Below are positions 1 through 8,759 of a stretch of DNA of 64,000 nt, piece by piece. The stretch is from Micromonospora olivasterospora (GTDB lineage: Bacteria > Actinomycetota > Actinomycetes > Mycobacteriales > Micromonosporaceae): assembly GCF_007830265.1 (NCBI RefSeq), contig NZ_VLKE01000001.1, positions 5,828,001 through 5,892,000 on the forward strand, in the 5' to 3' direction. The notes under the pieces were generated by a model, which was given only the letters and a program-made list of their open reading frames with translations, did not search any database and was not told the DNA's origin. Each line of letters begins with the position of its first letter. Within the stretch, counting starts at the first letter, position 1. Made by a program: the position numbers and the translations under genes.

Positions 1-622
1 GGGCGAGGGCCAGCAGCCGGCGCAGCGCCTCGTCGTACGGCTCGTCCGCGACCGCTCCCACGAGCTGGCCGACGGCCTCCGGGTACCGGCCCAGGGCGCA
101 CAGCGCCTCCGCGTGGCCGCGCCACACCGACCGCCGCATCGAGTCGAGCCGGGCGATCTCCCGCAACGCGAAGGGCTGGTCGGCCACGTCCGCGTACGCC
201 GGACCGCGCCACAGCGCCAGGGCCTCCCCGAACACCGCCGCCGCCCGCTCCGTCGCGCCGTCGGACAGCAGTCGGCGGCCCTCGTCGTAGGCGCGCTCGA
301 ACCGCCACGCGTCGATCCGCTCCGGCGGCAGGTCCAACTGGTACCCGACGCTGCCCGCGCTGCCGACCGTGACGAGCACGCGGGCGTCGGCGGGGTCGGG
401 GGTGAGTGCTCGCCGCAGGTGCGAGACATGGCTGCGCAGCGTCGCCGCCGAGGCGCTCCGGTCGCCCCACAGCAGGGTCATCAGCCGGGCGGCCGGAACC
501 GGCCGACCGACCTCGACGACGAGCACCGACAACAAGGCGACCAGCCGGGGACCGAGGCGCACCGGCGTGCCGTCCCGCTCCGCCCGCACCGGTCCGAGCA
601 CGCCGACCCGCAAAGCTCCCAC
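1..622 (-). CDS. SARP/AfsR-family transcriptional activator (3' end outside window)
   Basis: Reading the minus strand from a GTG at 622 gives 207 codons open to the window edge. The first ~90 residues form an OmpR-type winged-helix DNA-binding domain: it starts LRVGVLGPVRAERDG and includes the segment ATLRSHVSHLRRAL. This is followed by a bacterial transcriptional activator (BTAD) TPR-like domain with the family hallmarks YQLDLPPERIDAWRFE and ALALWRGPAYADV. A GGGGG run 8-9 nt upstream is the probable ribosome site and decides the start. SARPs activate secondary-metabolite genes by binding direct repeats near the -35. The gene is divergent from the Cys-rich peptide cluster at 833-4223, so it is the obvious candidate activator of that cluster. 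Larger family members carry NB-ARC and TPR domains, and this one may too beyond the edge. Confidence 0.88.
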   Translation of the reverse strand, partial: MGALRVGVLGPVRAERDGTPVRLGPRLVALLSVLVVEVGRPVPAARLMTLLWGDRSASAATLRSHVSHLRRALTPDPADARVLVTVGSAGSVGYQLDLPPERIDAWRFERAYDEGRRLLSDGATERAAAVFGEALALWRGPAYADVADQPFALREIARLDSMRRSVWRGHAEALCALGRYPEAVGQLVGAVADEPYDEALRRLLALA

Positions 623-832
623 CGTGAGACACCCCCGTGTACGGCAGCCCGAGTTCGATCATATCGACCAGTTCCAACGCGGCGGTGCCCGTGGCCGCCG
701 AAGTTCCGTCCGGCGCGCGGCCCTCGGGCTCCACCCGCCTTCCACGCCGGTTGCACCCGGCCCGGCGACGGTGGTCACCAGCGTGCGGGACCCGCCCCAC
801 GCGTACCACGGTCGCGCGGAAAGGAGTTCGGG

Positions 833-1021
833 ATGTACAGGCTCATGGAGAAGGTGGGCGGCAGGCTCCTCGGGATGTTCGTGCCGGAGGTGGAGGCCGC
901 GGCGGCGTCGGCCAACGCCTGCCGGTGGAAGTACTTCTCCAGCTGCTGGCAGTGCGGCTACGGCGCCTGCGACGCGTACTGCTGCGACGGGGCCGGCTGC
1001 TCGACCATCGTCTGCTACTGA
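833..1021 (+). CDS. Cys-rich peptide precursor (putative disulfide-rich RiPP/bacteriocin)
   Basis: The product has 62 residues. Its first ~27 residues form an amphipathic leader (MYRLMEKVGGRLLGMFVPEV) ending in an Ala/Ser-rich stretch that resembles a signal-peptidase A-x-A site. The remaining ~35 residues carry eight Cys (two adjacent), several aromatics and a terminal Tyr. The ATG follows GGAAAGGAG with good spacing. The next genes encode a membrane thioredoxin-like protein, an ABC exporter and an S26 peptidase. That set could oxidise or reduce disulfides, export the peptide and remove its leader. I do not recognise a described peptide family. The leader/core boundary and the disulfide role are inference. 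Eight Cys could instead bind metal, but no metal-type spacing repeats. Confidence 0.72.
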   Translation: MYRLMEKVGGRLLGMFVPEVEAAAASANACRWKYFSSCWQCGYGACDAYCCDGAGCSTIVCY

Positions 1022-1132
1022 CCGGCCGACCCGGCCGGCGGGCCCCGGCCCGCCGGCCGGGTCACACCCCCAGTCCACACGCGGGTCCGCGGGCTCGGCC
1101 GGCGGGCCGCGGCGCAGCCTCCAGGAGAGACC

Positions 1133-1678
1133 ATGCCCTTCCTCATCGCGGCGCTCGCCCTCGTCGGGGCGCTCTGCCTGCTCGACCTCGTCCTGACCGT
1201 CGGCGTCGTCAAGCGGCTGCGCGAGCACACCGCGCTGCTCGCCGAGGTCGTCCCGCCGTCGCCCGCCGTCACGGTGGGCCAAAAGATCGGACCGTTCGAG
1301 GCGACCACGGTGACCGGCGAGCCGGTCACGACGGACCGGCTCGGCTCCGGCACCCTGGTCGGCTTCTTCTCCCCCACCTGCGGCCCCTGCAAGGACAAGC
1401 TGCCCAAGTTCGTCGCGCACGTGCGTGGCCTGCCCGCCGGGCAGGAGCGGCCGCTGGCGGTGGTGATCGGGGACGCCGAGCAGGCCGGGGACTTCCTCGC
1501 CGAGTTGGGCCCGGTCGCGCGGGTGGTCGTCGAGCGCGGCGACGGCGCGGTGAGCAGCGCGTTCGGCGTACGGGCGTACCCGACACTGCTGCGGGTCGAC
1601 CGCGACGACGCGGGCCGGCTGGTGGTCGCCGCCAACCGGGTGGAGGTCGACCGGCCGGCCCCGGTGGCGGTCGGATGA
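1133..1678 (+). CDS. TlpA/thioredoxin-like membrane-anchored oxidoreductase
   Basis: The 181-residue protein begins with one transmembrane helix (residues ~2-25), followed by a linker and a thioredoxin fold. Its active site is CGPC (Cys83 and Cys86) in the segment FFSPTCGPCKDKLPKF, and a cis-Pro loop (AYPTLL) lies near the C-terminus. TlpA-type proteins act outside the membrane, reducing or isomerising disulfides. The ATG follows AGGAGAGACC. The stop overlaps the start of the ABC gene (ATGA), so the two are translationally coupled. Its position between a Cys-rich precursor and an exporter suggests it sets the redox state or disulfide pattern of that peptide. MauD-type proteins look similar, but no methylamine dehydrogenase genes are present. 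Confidence 0.85.
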   Translation: MPFLIAALALVGALCLLDLVLTVGVVKRLREHTALLAEVVPPSPAVTVGQKIGPFEATTVTGEPVTTDRLGSGTLVGFFSPTCGPCKDKLPKFVAHVRGLPAGQERPLAVVIGDAEQAGDFLAELGPVARVVVERGDGAVSSAFGVRAYPTLLRVDRDDAGRLVVAANRVEVDRPAPVAVG

Positions 1679-3543
1679 GCCGCCGACCGCCGGCCCCGGC
1701 ACCCGGGCCGGGGGCGCTGGCCCGGGTACGCGCCGCGGCGACGCTCACCGCGCGGGCGGCGCCGCTGCGCCTGACCGGGTACGCCGGGCTCACCCTGCTC
1801 GGCGGCACACTGCCGGTGCTCGCCGCCTGGCTGACCAAGCTGGTGCTCGACGGCCTGGTCCGCGGCGCCGCGCTCACCGGGCTCGCGGCGCTGGCCGGGG
1901 CGCTGGCGCTGGCCGGCCTGCTGACCGCGGCCGTCCCGCAGCTCACCGAGTACCTGCGGGCGGAGCTGGACCGGGCGGCCGGGCTGCGCGCGCACGACCG
2001 GTTGTTCCGGGCGGTCGCCGGGTTCGTCGGGTTGCGGCGGTTCGAGGAGCCGGGGTTCCTGGACCGGCTCCGGCTGGCCCAGCAGTCCGGCGGGACCAGC
2101 CCGATGCAGGCGGTGGACGGGGTGCTCGGGGTGAGCAGGGCGGCCCTGACCATCGCCGGTTTCCTCGGTTCCCTGCTCGTGCTCAGCCCACCGATGACCG
2201 GGCTGGTGCTGGTGGCCGCCGCGCCGACCGTGATCGCCGAAGTGCTGCTCGCCCGCCGCCGGGCCCGGATGCTCTGGGCGATCGGGCCGACCGAGCGGCG
2301 TGAGTTCTTCTACCGCAACCTCCTGTCCACCGTGGAGGCGGCCAAGGAGATCCGGCTGTTCGACCTCGGCCGGTTCCTGCGCGGCCGGATGCTGGCCGAC
2401 CGGCGCCGCGCCGACGCCGCGCGCCGCGCCGTCGACCGGCGCGAACTGGTCGTCCAGGGCGGCCTGGGGCTGCTCGCCGCAGCGGTCTCGGGCGCGGGGG
2501 TGGTGTGGGCGGTCGCCGCCGCCCGGCGCGGCGCGCTCTCGGTCGGCGACGTCACGGTCTTCGTCGCCGCGGTGGCCGGGGTGCAGAGCTCGCTCGTCAC
2601 GATGGCCCGCGAGCTGGCCCGCGGCCACCAGGCGATGCTGCTGTTCGACCACTATCTCGCCGTGACCACCGCCCCTCCCGACCTGCCGCTGGCCGGCCGG
2701 CCGGATCCGCTGCCGCCGCTGCGCGGCGGGATCGAACTGCGCGACGTGTGGTTCCGCTACTCCGCGGAGCACCCGTGGGTGCTGCGCGGGGTGGACCTGC
2801 GCATCCCGTACGGCGCGACGGTGGCGCTGGTCGGGCTCAACGGCGCCGGCAAGTCCACGCTGGTGAAGCTGCTGTGCCGGTTCTACGACCCGACCCGGGG
2901 CAGCATCCGCTGGGACGGGCTGGACCTGCGCCGCGCCGACCCTGCCGAGCTGCGCCGCCGCATCGGCGCGGTGTTCCAGGACTACATGCACTACGACCTG
3001 ACGGCGCACGAGAACATCGCGCTGGGCGACCTCGACGCCATCGGCGTCCGGGACCGCGTCGAACGGGCCGCCGCGCGGGCCGGCGTCCACCGCCGGCTGA
3101 CGGAGCTGCCGGACGGCTACGACACCCTGCTGTCCCGGGCGTTCTTCCTCGACGCCACCGGCGCGCCCGACCAGCCCGGGGTGGAGCTGTCGGAGGGGCA
3201 GTGGCAACGGCTGGCCCTGGCCCGGGCGCTCATGCGGGACCGGCCGGAGCTGCTGATCCTCGACGAGCCGTCCGCGGGCCTCGACGCGGAGGCGGAACAG
3301 GAGATCCACCGGATGCTCCGGCGACACCGGGCCGGACGTACGAGCCTGCTCGTCTCGCACCGGCTGAACACCGTCCGCGACGCCGACCTGATCGTCGTAC
3401 TCGCCGGGGGGCGGGTGATCGAGCAGGGCGACCACGCGACGCTGACGGCGCTGGGCGGCGAGTACGCCCGGCTGTTCCGGTTGCAGTCGACCGGCTACCG
3501 GGACACCGCGCCGGGCCTGGTGGCCACCACCGGGGAACACTGA
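1675..3543 (+). CDS. ABC exporter, fused permease and ATPase
   Basis: This 622-residue half-transporter has an N-terminal membrane domain (hydrophobic segments across residues ~30-310) and a C-terminal nucleotide-binding domain. Visible motifs are Walker A GLNGAGKST, the signature LSEGQWQRLALARAL, Walker B LLILDEPSAGLD and the switch His in LLVSHRLNTV. Length and domain order match homodimeric exporters of the MsbA/LanT type, but there is no N-terminal C39 peptidase domain. Leader removal would therefore fall to the S26 peptidase encoded next door. The start overlaps the thioredoxin-like gene by 4 nt and the stop overlaps the next start by 1 nt. Export of the 833-1021 peptide is the natural inference. 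Confidence 0.9.
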   Translation: MSRRPPAPAPGPGALARVRAAATLTARAAPLRLTGYAGLTLLGGTLPVLAAWLTKLVLDGLVRGAALTGLAALAGALALAGLLTAAVPQLTEYLRAELDRAAGLRAHDRLFRAVAGFVGLRRFEEPGFLDRLRLAQQSGGTSPMQAVDGVLGVSRAALTIAGFLGSLLVLSPPMTGLVLVAAAPTVIAEVLLARRRARMLWAIGPTERREFFYRNLLSTVEAAKEIRLFDLGRFLRGRMLADRRRADAARRAVDRRELVVQGGLGLLAAAVSGAGVVWAVAAARRGALSVGDVTVFVAAVAGVQSSLVTMARELARGHQAMLLFDHYLAVTTAPPDLPLAGRPDPLPPLRGGIELRDVWFRYSAEHPWVLRGVDLRIPYGATVALVGLNGAGKSTLVKLLCRFYDPTRGSIRWDGLDLRRADPAELRRRIGAVFQDYMHYDLTAHENIALGDLDAIGVRDRVERAAARAGVHRRLTELPDGYDTLLSRAFFLDATGAPDQPGVELSEGQWQRLALARALMRDRPELLILDEPSAGLDAEAEQEIHRMLRRHRAGRTSLLVSHRLNTVRDADLIVVLAGGRVIEQGDHATLTALGGEYARLFRLQSTGYRDTAPGLVATTGEH

Positions 3544-4223
3544 TGGACGACGTGCCGGCCCGGCCGGGCACCTCGGCGCCGGAGCGGGTCCCGGCGCTCG
3601 GGCACCCCGGCCCCCCGCCCGCACCGGACCAGGTGGTACGGGATCGCGGGCGTACCGCGGCCGGGCGCGCGCCACTGACGCCGGCGCTCGTGGTGGGGCT
3701 GCTGGCGGGCTCCGCGGCGGTGCCGCTGGCCGCCACCGGCACCGCCTGGGCGCTGGGGTTCGCGCTGCTGGCCGCGGCGCTGGGGGCCTGTCTCGGCGCC
3801 GTCGCCCTGGTCGCCCGGCGGCTCGTAGCGGTCACGGTGCGCGGGGCGAGCATGCAGCCGGCCTTCCACGACGGGGACCGGGTCCTGGTCCGGCGCACCG
3901 CGACGCCCGCGGTGGGGCAGGTCGTGGTGGTGGAACAACCGGCACCGGACGGCCGGTGGCGACGCTCGCCGTTGCCGGCATCGGCCGGCCCGGCGGCGGT
4001 GGCCGGCCGACGTTGGATGATCAAGCGGGTGGCGGCGGTGCCGGGCGACGCCGTGCCACCGGTGCCCGCCCTGCGCGAGCACGTCGGCGAGCGGGTTCCG
4101 CCGGGCCGGCTGGTGCTGCTCGGCGACAACGCCCCGGCCAGCCTGGACTCCCGCCAGCTCGGGTACTTTCCGCTGGACCGGACGCTCGGCACGGTCCGGC
4201 GGCGGCTGCGGCCGACCGCCTGA
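3543..4223 (+). CDS. S26-family signal peptidase
   Basis: The protein has 226 residues: a Pro-rich cytosolic N-terminus, two hydrophobic helices (residues ~45-100) and a type I signal peptidase catalytic domain. The nucleophile Ser103 lies in RGASMQPAFHDGDRVLV, the general base Lys161 in WMIKRVAAVPGD, and the box LLGDNAPASLDSRQLGYFP follows. All conserved elements are present, so the enzyme should be active on the outer face of the membrane. It is encoded 1 nt overlapping the ABC exporter and is probably a dedicated leader peptidase for the Cys-rich peptide, whose leader ends in an A-x-A-like stretch. The dedicated role is inferred from context. Confidence 0.88.
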   Translation: MDDVPARPGTSAPERVPALGHPGPPPAPDQVVRDRGRTAAGRAPLTPALVVGLLAGSAAVPLAATGTAWALGFALLAAALGACLGAVALVARRLVAVTVRGASMQPAFHDGDRVLVRRTATPAVGQVVVVEQPAPDGRWRRSPLPASAGPAAVAGRRWMIKRVAAVPGDAVPPVPALREHVGERVPPGRLVLLGDNAPASLDSRQLGYFPLDRTLGTVRRRLRPTA

Positions 4224-4241
4224 CCACGGAACGGGGGCTGA

Positions 4242-4556
4242 GGTCGGTCCGGGGCGGGCGCCGCAGGCGTCGCCCTGCTCCTGCTGACCGGCCCGGCCGT
4301 CGCCGGCCAGGCCGCCCCGCCCGAGGGCGACCCCGGCGGCCACGTCGTCCTCGAACGGTTCCCCGACGAGGCGGCGAGCGTCGTGGAGGTGACCGTGGGC
4401 GACACCGGCCAGCTGGACGACTCCGGGCCGCGCGAGGCCGGCCGGGCGGTGCCGCTGGCCGCGGTCCGGCAGGTGCTGCTGACGAACGCGCCGGGCGGCG
4501 GGAGGGGCGATCCGCCGCTGCTGGCGCCGGACACCGCGATGTGGTTCAGGCCCTGA
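4242..4556 (+). pseudogene. Possible small secreted protein lacking a normal start
   Basis: This frame opens after a stop at 4239 and reads through a signal-peptide-like stretch (AAGVALLLLTGPAVAGQAA) into a ~75-residue polar tail ending in MWFRP. No ATG, GTG or TTG lies before the hydrophobic core. The Arg-rich n-region expected for a signal peptide (RSVRGGRRRRR) is seen just upstream in another frame. That suggests an indel near 4255-4265, or a decayed gene. It follows the S26 peptidase by ~20 nt and may be the last gene of that operon. I do not recognise the family. Confidence 0.35.
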
Positions 4557-4689
4557 TCGCGCCCGCGACGCATACCTTCGCGCACCCCGGTCGGGCTGTA
4601 GACATCCTTCCTCCGGGGGCCTATCGTCTCGCCTTACATCGACACTTATAGATGGAGGCGATGATCGATGCGAGTCACACGATGGGCGG

Positions 4690-4887
4690 TTGCCCCACTA
4701 CTCGGTCGTCGGCTCCCTGAGCGGGAGCAACGCGGTCAGCGTCTACTGCCAGGCCACCGGCACCACCGTCACCGGCAACAAGGGCACGACGAACATCTGG
4801 AACCGGATCGGCACCAACCGCTACGTCTCCGACGCGTACGTCAACACCGGGTACAGCGGCTTCATCCCGGGCGTGCCCCGCTGCTAG
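4690..4887 (+). pseudogene. Fragment of a secreted SH3-like domain protein
   Basis: A 65-codon frame (TTG start) encodes a segment ending DAYVNTGYSGFIPGVPRC. Its pattern of YCQATG, a central WNRIG and RYVSDAYVNTG resembles the SH3-like repeats found at the C-terminus of actinobacterial secreted cell-wall proteins. No signal peptide or partner domain is in frame. A plausible ATG at 4668 lies in a different frame. It is best read as a decayed 3' remnant, and the domain assignment is from memory of the motif only. Confidence 0.4.
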
Positions 4888-4909
4888 GCGCCGCCCCACC
4901 GCCCCGGGC

Positions 4910-4933
4910 GGGCCGGGGCCTCAGCCCCGGCCC
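4910..4933. terminator. Bidirectional hairpin between convergent genes
   Basis: A perfect 10-bp G/C stem (GGGCCGGGGC with GCCCCGGCCC) and a 4-nt loop CTCA lie exactly where the plus-strand remnant ends and the minus-strand LuxR gene stops. There is no U-tract on either side, so termination efficiency is uncertain. Confidence 0.5.
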
Positions 4934-7479
4934 GGCCCGGGCGCGTCCCGGGCGGGCACGATGGCACGCAGCCGCGCCAGCAGCTCGCTCCGGCTCGCGC
5001 AGTCCAGCCGGGCGCGCATCCGGGCCACGTGATGCTCGACCGTCTTCGCGGAGATGAACAGCCGGTCGCCGATCTGCTTGTAGGTCAGGCCGGCGAGCAC
5101 CAGCTCCGCCACCTCCTGCTCGCGCCCGCTGAGCCGTCCCTCGTCGGCCCCGCCGGCCGCGTCCGGGGCGGCTCCCCGGCCCGGCCCGCCGCCCGCCGGC
5201 CCCGCCGGCCGCCCCTGCAGCATCCGCGCGCACTCCAGCAACGCCGTCATCGCCCGCCGGTCGGCGGTACGGATCGCGGCCTGCCCGGCGAGGCGGGCGG
5301 CGTCCCAGCAGAGGCCGGCGCCGTGCAGCCCCCGGGCGGCGGCCTCCACCCGCTCCTGGTCCACGACGCCGCGCAGCACCTCCACCCAGGACTGCGCGGC
5401 CGTCGACACGACGGCGGCGTACCTGCTGTGCTCGGCCATCCGGGCCAGCGCCGCGACGTGGTCGTCGACGGCCGCCGGCTCCTCCGCCAGGATCGCGGCG
5501 TGCAGCCCGCTCCAGTGCACCGGCGCCGCCCACAGCGCCGGGTCGCCGAGCCGCTCCAGCAGCCGGCGCGCCTCCGACAGGTAGGGGCTCAGCCGGCCCA
5601 GGTCGCCCAGGCGCGCCGCCGCGATGGCGAGCTCGCCCAGCGGCAGGAGCGTGAACAGGTCGACGGGGTGCCGGACGATCGCCTCGACGGCGCGCTCCCA
5701 GCTGCGCCGCAGGGCCGGCAGGTCGCTCTCCCGCCGCGCGACGCCGACCTCGAGGGCGGTGGCGAAGAGCAGGTCCCGGGACTCCATCGGGCCGCCCCGG
5801 GCCGCGGTCGCCAGCGCCTCGGCCGCGGCCGTCGTGCGGCCGCGCACCATGAGGATCCAGGCCAGCAGCAGCCGGTGCCGCCGGACCAGCAGGTGGCCGC
5901 CGATCCGGTGGGCGACGGCCCGCTCCAGTACCCGTTCCCCGATGTCCAGCTCGCCGGTGCCGAGCGCGACCAGGGCCGCGAGGGCGGCCGGGCTGTCCGG
6001 CAGCAGCACCGCCCGGCCGGTCGGCTCCAGCAGGGCGGCCGCCTGCACGAACGTGGACAGCGCGGCGGCCGGCGCGGTGAGGCTCTCCCGGGTGCCCCGG
6101 GCCATCAACCGCGCGGCGCCGGCGAGCAGGGTCGGCGGTCCGCCGGGGCCGCCCGGGCCGGCCGGCGGCGCGGCCGGCGGGGCGGGCTGTCCGATGCCCA
6201 CGGCGCCGATCTCCGCGAACGCCGTGGCCGAGGCCGTGCCCGACCAGCGGTACAGCTCGACGGCCCGCCCGAGATGCCCGCAGTGGACCAGGGCGGTCGC
6301 CGCCACGGCCGCCGCCTCGGCCCGGTCCGCCGGATCGGCCTCGGCGACGGCGACCAGCCGGTCCGCCAGCCGGAGCGCCGAGCCGAGGTCACCGGCGAGC
6401 GCCGCGGCCGCCGCCTGCCGGCCGGCGGCCGGACGGCCGGCGGCGGCCGCCACGGCGAACAGCTCGGCGGCCAGGGCGGGCTCGTCCGGCAGCGCCTCCT
6501 CGGCCGCCGCCTCGGCCGCGCCGGCCGGGCAGCCGGCGGTCACGCCCGCGCCGCGCAGCGAGCGCACCAGCGGCAGCAGCGGCCCGCCGCGCGCCAGTTG
6601 CAGCTCGGTCAGCCGCTGCCAGACCTCTCCGCGCTGGGCCGCCGGGCTCAGCGCGGCGACCGCGCGCCGCACGATCGGCGCGAGCCGGTCGTCCGGGCCC
6701 AGCAGTCCGGCCGCTCTGGCCCGGGTCGACAGCTCGTCGACGGCGTCCGGGGAGCGGCGCAACAGGACGCCGAGCAGGTCCGCCGGCAGCGGCACGCCGC
6801 CGGCCACGACCAGCAGCAGCTGCCGTACGTCGGGATCCAGGCTCGCCAGGTCCGGGCCGTACCCGGGCACGACCGCCTCGGGCAGCTCAAGTCGGACCGG
6901 GCCGTCCGGCGCGGCGGCGGCCTGCTCCCGCAGCGCGCGGACCAGCCGGTCGACGTCGCGCGGCACCCCGCCCGTCTGCGCCTGCACGAAGTCGGCGAGC
7001 GCGGGCTGCGGGCGCAGCTCGGGTACGCCGGCGACGAGGGCGGCCGTCTGTTGCCCGGTGAACGGGCACAGCGGCAACGACCGCCCGGTGCGGCCCAGCG
7101 CCTCCGACAGCTCGGCCAGGCCGGCCGGCCGGGGCCAGGGCCGGTGGGCGACCACCACCCGGCAACGGCGCGTGTCGACCAGCGCGCGCAGCTCGCGCAG
7201 GAGTTCCTCGTCGAGCGCGTGCGCGTCGTCGACGAGGAGCACGCCGTCCGGGTCGAGCGACGCCGTGTCGGGCCCGACCGGCAGCACGCGCGCGCCGGCG
7301 TCGGCGTAGCCGCGGGCCAGCTCCCGCAGGAGGGTGCTCTTGCCGTGGCCGCCGGGCCCGACCAGGGCCACGGCCAGCGGCGCGTCCGGGTCGGCGGCCA
7401 CCGCGGCGAGCAGCGCGCGGCTCGGCCCGTCGAGCAGCAGGGGCAGGTCACTCGGGGCGCGCAGGACGGCGGTCGTCAC
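4921..7479 (-). CDS. LAL-type LuxR-family regulator, IniR-like
   Basis: The product has 852 residues. An N-terminal AAA+/STAND ATPase has Walker A GPGGHGKSTLLREL (residues ~40-55) and Walker B VLLVDDAH. A long helical Ala/Leu-rich middle follows, then a C-terminal LuxR HTH (LSGREQEVAELVLAGLTYKQ and on through TVEHHVARMRARL). In Mycobacterium tuberculosis the gene upstream of iniBAC encodes IniR (Rv0339c), a LuxR-type regulator of very similar length that activates iniBAC. The equivalent position here makes this its likely counterpart. The GTG start overlaps the stop of the Hsp70-like gene (GTGA), so both are co-translated. It probably acts in the 8760-9053 intergenic region. The inducing ligand cannot be read from the sequence. 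Confidence 0.85.
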   Translation of the reverse strand: MTTAVLRAPSDLPLLLDGPSRALLAAVAADPDAPLAVALVGPGGHGKSTLLRELARGYADAGARVLPVGPDTASLDPDGVLLVDDAHALDEELLRELRALVDTRRCRVVVAHRPWPRPAGLAELSEALGRTGRSLPLCPFTGQQTAALVAGVPELRPQPALADFVQAQTGGVPRDVDRLVRALREQAAAAPDGPVRLELPEAVVPGYGPDLASLDPDVRQLLLVVAGGVPLPADLLGVLLRRSPDAVDELSTRARAAGLLGPDDRLAPIVRRAVAALSPAAQRGEVWQRLTELQLARGGPLLPLVRSLRGAGVTAGCPAGAAEAAAEEALPDEPALAAELFAVAAAAGRPAAGRQAAAAALAGDLGSALRLADRLVAVAEADPADRAEAAAVAATALVHCGHLGRAVELYRWSGTASATAFAEIGAVGIGQPAPPAAPPAGPGGPGGPPTLLAGAARLMARGTRESLTAPAAALSTFVQAAALLEPTGRAVLLPDSPAALAALVALGTGELDIGERVLERAVAHRIGGHLLVRRHRLLLAWILMVRGRTTAAAEALATAARGGPMESRDLLFATALEVGVARRESDLPALRRSWERAVEAIVRHPVDLFTLLPLGELAIAAARLGDLGRLSPYLSEARRLLERLGDPALWAAPVHWSGLHAAILAEEPAAVDDHVAALARMAEHSRYAAVVSTAAQSWVEVLRGVVDQERVEAAARGLHGAGLCWDAARLAGQAAIRTADRRAMTALLECARMLQGRPAGPAGGGPGRGAAPDAAGGADEGRLSGREQEVAELVLAGLTYKQIGDRLFISAKTVEHHVARMRARLDCASRSELLARLRAIVPARDAPGPGRG

Positions 7480-8759
7480 CGGCGCCCCCGTCCCCGGCCG
7501 CGCAGGGCGGCCAGCCGGGAGGCGCGCGGCAGTTCCAGTGGCGCGACCCGCACCGGGGGCCGCGGTGGTGGCTCCGGCCGGTCGTTGGCGTACCGGTGCG
7601 AGGCGCGGTCGGCGCGGCGGCCCGGCTCGGCGCGGTCCGGCCGGGCCTCGCGGTCAGCCCCTGGCCGCGGCTGCGTCCTGGTCGGGCGCGGCGCGACGAC
7701 CTGGCCGGCGGCCAGCGCCGCGCCGACGGCGGAGGTCGCTTGCGGATCGGCCTCCACCTCGACGGGGCGGGCGAACCGGGCGGCCAGCACCTCGGCGACC
7801 AGCGGGGTCCGCGCGCAGCCCCCGGTCAGCAGGATGGCGTCGAGGTCGGCGGGCGCCAGGCCGGCGGACCGGAGCGCCTGGGCCGTCAGCTCCACCGTGG
7901 TCCGCACGGCCGGCCGGACCAGCTCCTCGAACTCGGCCCGGCTCACCGGGACACGGATCGGCCCGTGCGGCAGTCGCAGGGCGACGTCGGTGTCCGTGGC
8001 GACCGTCAGGTCGTGCCGGGCCCGCGCGCAGCGGGCGAGCAGTTCCGCCGCGGCGGGCCCGTCGCCCGGGTCGCGCGGCGCCGCCTGCCGGCCCAGCACG
8101 TCCCGGACGTGCCCGGCCAGGGCCTCGTCGAAGTCCGCGCCGCCGAGCGGTTCGAGGGTGGCCGGCACGCCGAACACCTCGAAGCCGCCGTGCGGGGCCC
8201 GGCGCACCAGGCCGGCCTCGAACCCGGTGCCGCCGAGACAGTAGACCGCAGCGGTGGCGCCCGTGAAGCCGCGGGCGGCGTGGGCCTCGGCGGCGGTGAT
8301 CGGCTGGGGCAGCAGGGTCACGTCGGCCAGGCCGATCTCCCACAGCGCCCGGTGCAGCAGGTCCCTGCGGTACGGCCCCCAGCCGGCCGGGTGGCTGAGC
8401 ACGACGGCCTCCGGGCGCGCCTGTTCCCGGGCGGTCACCTGTTCGACCACCCACGCGACCAGCACCGCGGTGAGCGCCTGCGCGGTGCACGCCTCGCCGC
8501 CCACGATCAGCGGCACGTCGTCGCCGACGCGACCGACGAAGTCCCGCGCCGTACGGCCGTTGTCGGCGCCGCCCGGCGACCCGGCGGATTCGCCGACCGC
8601 GAACGAGCCGTCCCGGGCCAGCCGCAGCGCGGAGGGCACGGCCGTCGACTGCGCGTGCAGCCGCTGCACCTCGGGCCGCGCCCAGGTGGCGTCCTGGCGT
8701 CGGGCGAGGGCGGCGACGGTGCTGGTGCGACCGAGGTCGATCCCGAGGACGTACGGCAT
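7476..8759 (-). CDS. Hsp70/DnaK-like ATPase domain protein
   Basis: The 427-residue protein covers the actin-like ATPase fold of Hsp70: phosphate-1 motif YVLGIDLGRTSTVAAL at the N-terminus, a phosphate-2 region YCLGGTGFEAGL (degenerate against the usual DLGGGT), and adenosine motif ILLTGGCARTPLVAEVLAARF. There is no substrate-binding domain. The last ~60 residues are an Arg/Pro-rich tail. Such single-domain Hsp70 relatives often act as nucleotide-dependent switches rather than chaperones. It is coupled to the downstream LuxR/IniR-like gene (4-nt overlap) and divergent from iniB, which suggests a sensing role in regulating iniBAC. That role is inference. The start ATG at 8759 was chosen because it opens directly on the conserved motif with GGAGGTGGGAG upstream. 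Confidence 0.85.
   Translation of the reverse strand: MPYVLGIDLGRTSTVAALARRQDATWARPEVQRLHAQSTAVPSALRLARDGSFAVGESAGSPGGADNGRTARDFVGRVGDDVPLIVGGEACTAQALTAVLVAWVVEQVTAREQARPEAVVLSHPAGWGPYRRDLLHRALWEIGLADVTLLPQPITAAEAHAARGFTGATAAVYCLGGTGFEAGLVRRAPHGGFEVFGVPATLEPLGGADFDEALAGHVRDVLGRQAAPRDPGDGPAAAELLARCARARHDLTVATDTDVALRLPHGPIRVPVSRAEFEELVRPAVRTTVELTAQALRSAGLAPADLDAILLTGGCARTPLVAEVLAARFARPVEVEADPQATSAVGAALAAGQVVAPRPTRTQPRPGADREARPDRAEPGRRADRASHRYANDRPEPPPRPPVRVAPLELPRASRLAALRGRGRGRR

Noticed and set aside
1015..3675. 886-codon minus-strand frame opposite the ABC exporter
   Set aside because: Arg/Pro/Gln-rich composition without motifs; the plus strand carries clear ABC and thioredoxin motifs in the same interval.
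5029..8244. 1071-codon plus-strand frame
   Set aside because: Antisense shadow of the LuxR and Hsp70-like genes, low-complexity Arg/Gln/Gly.
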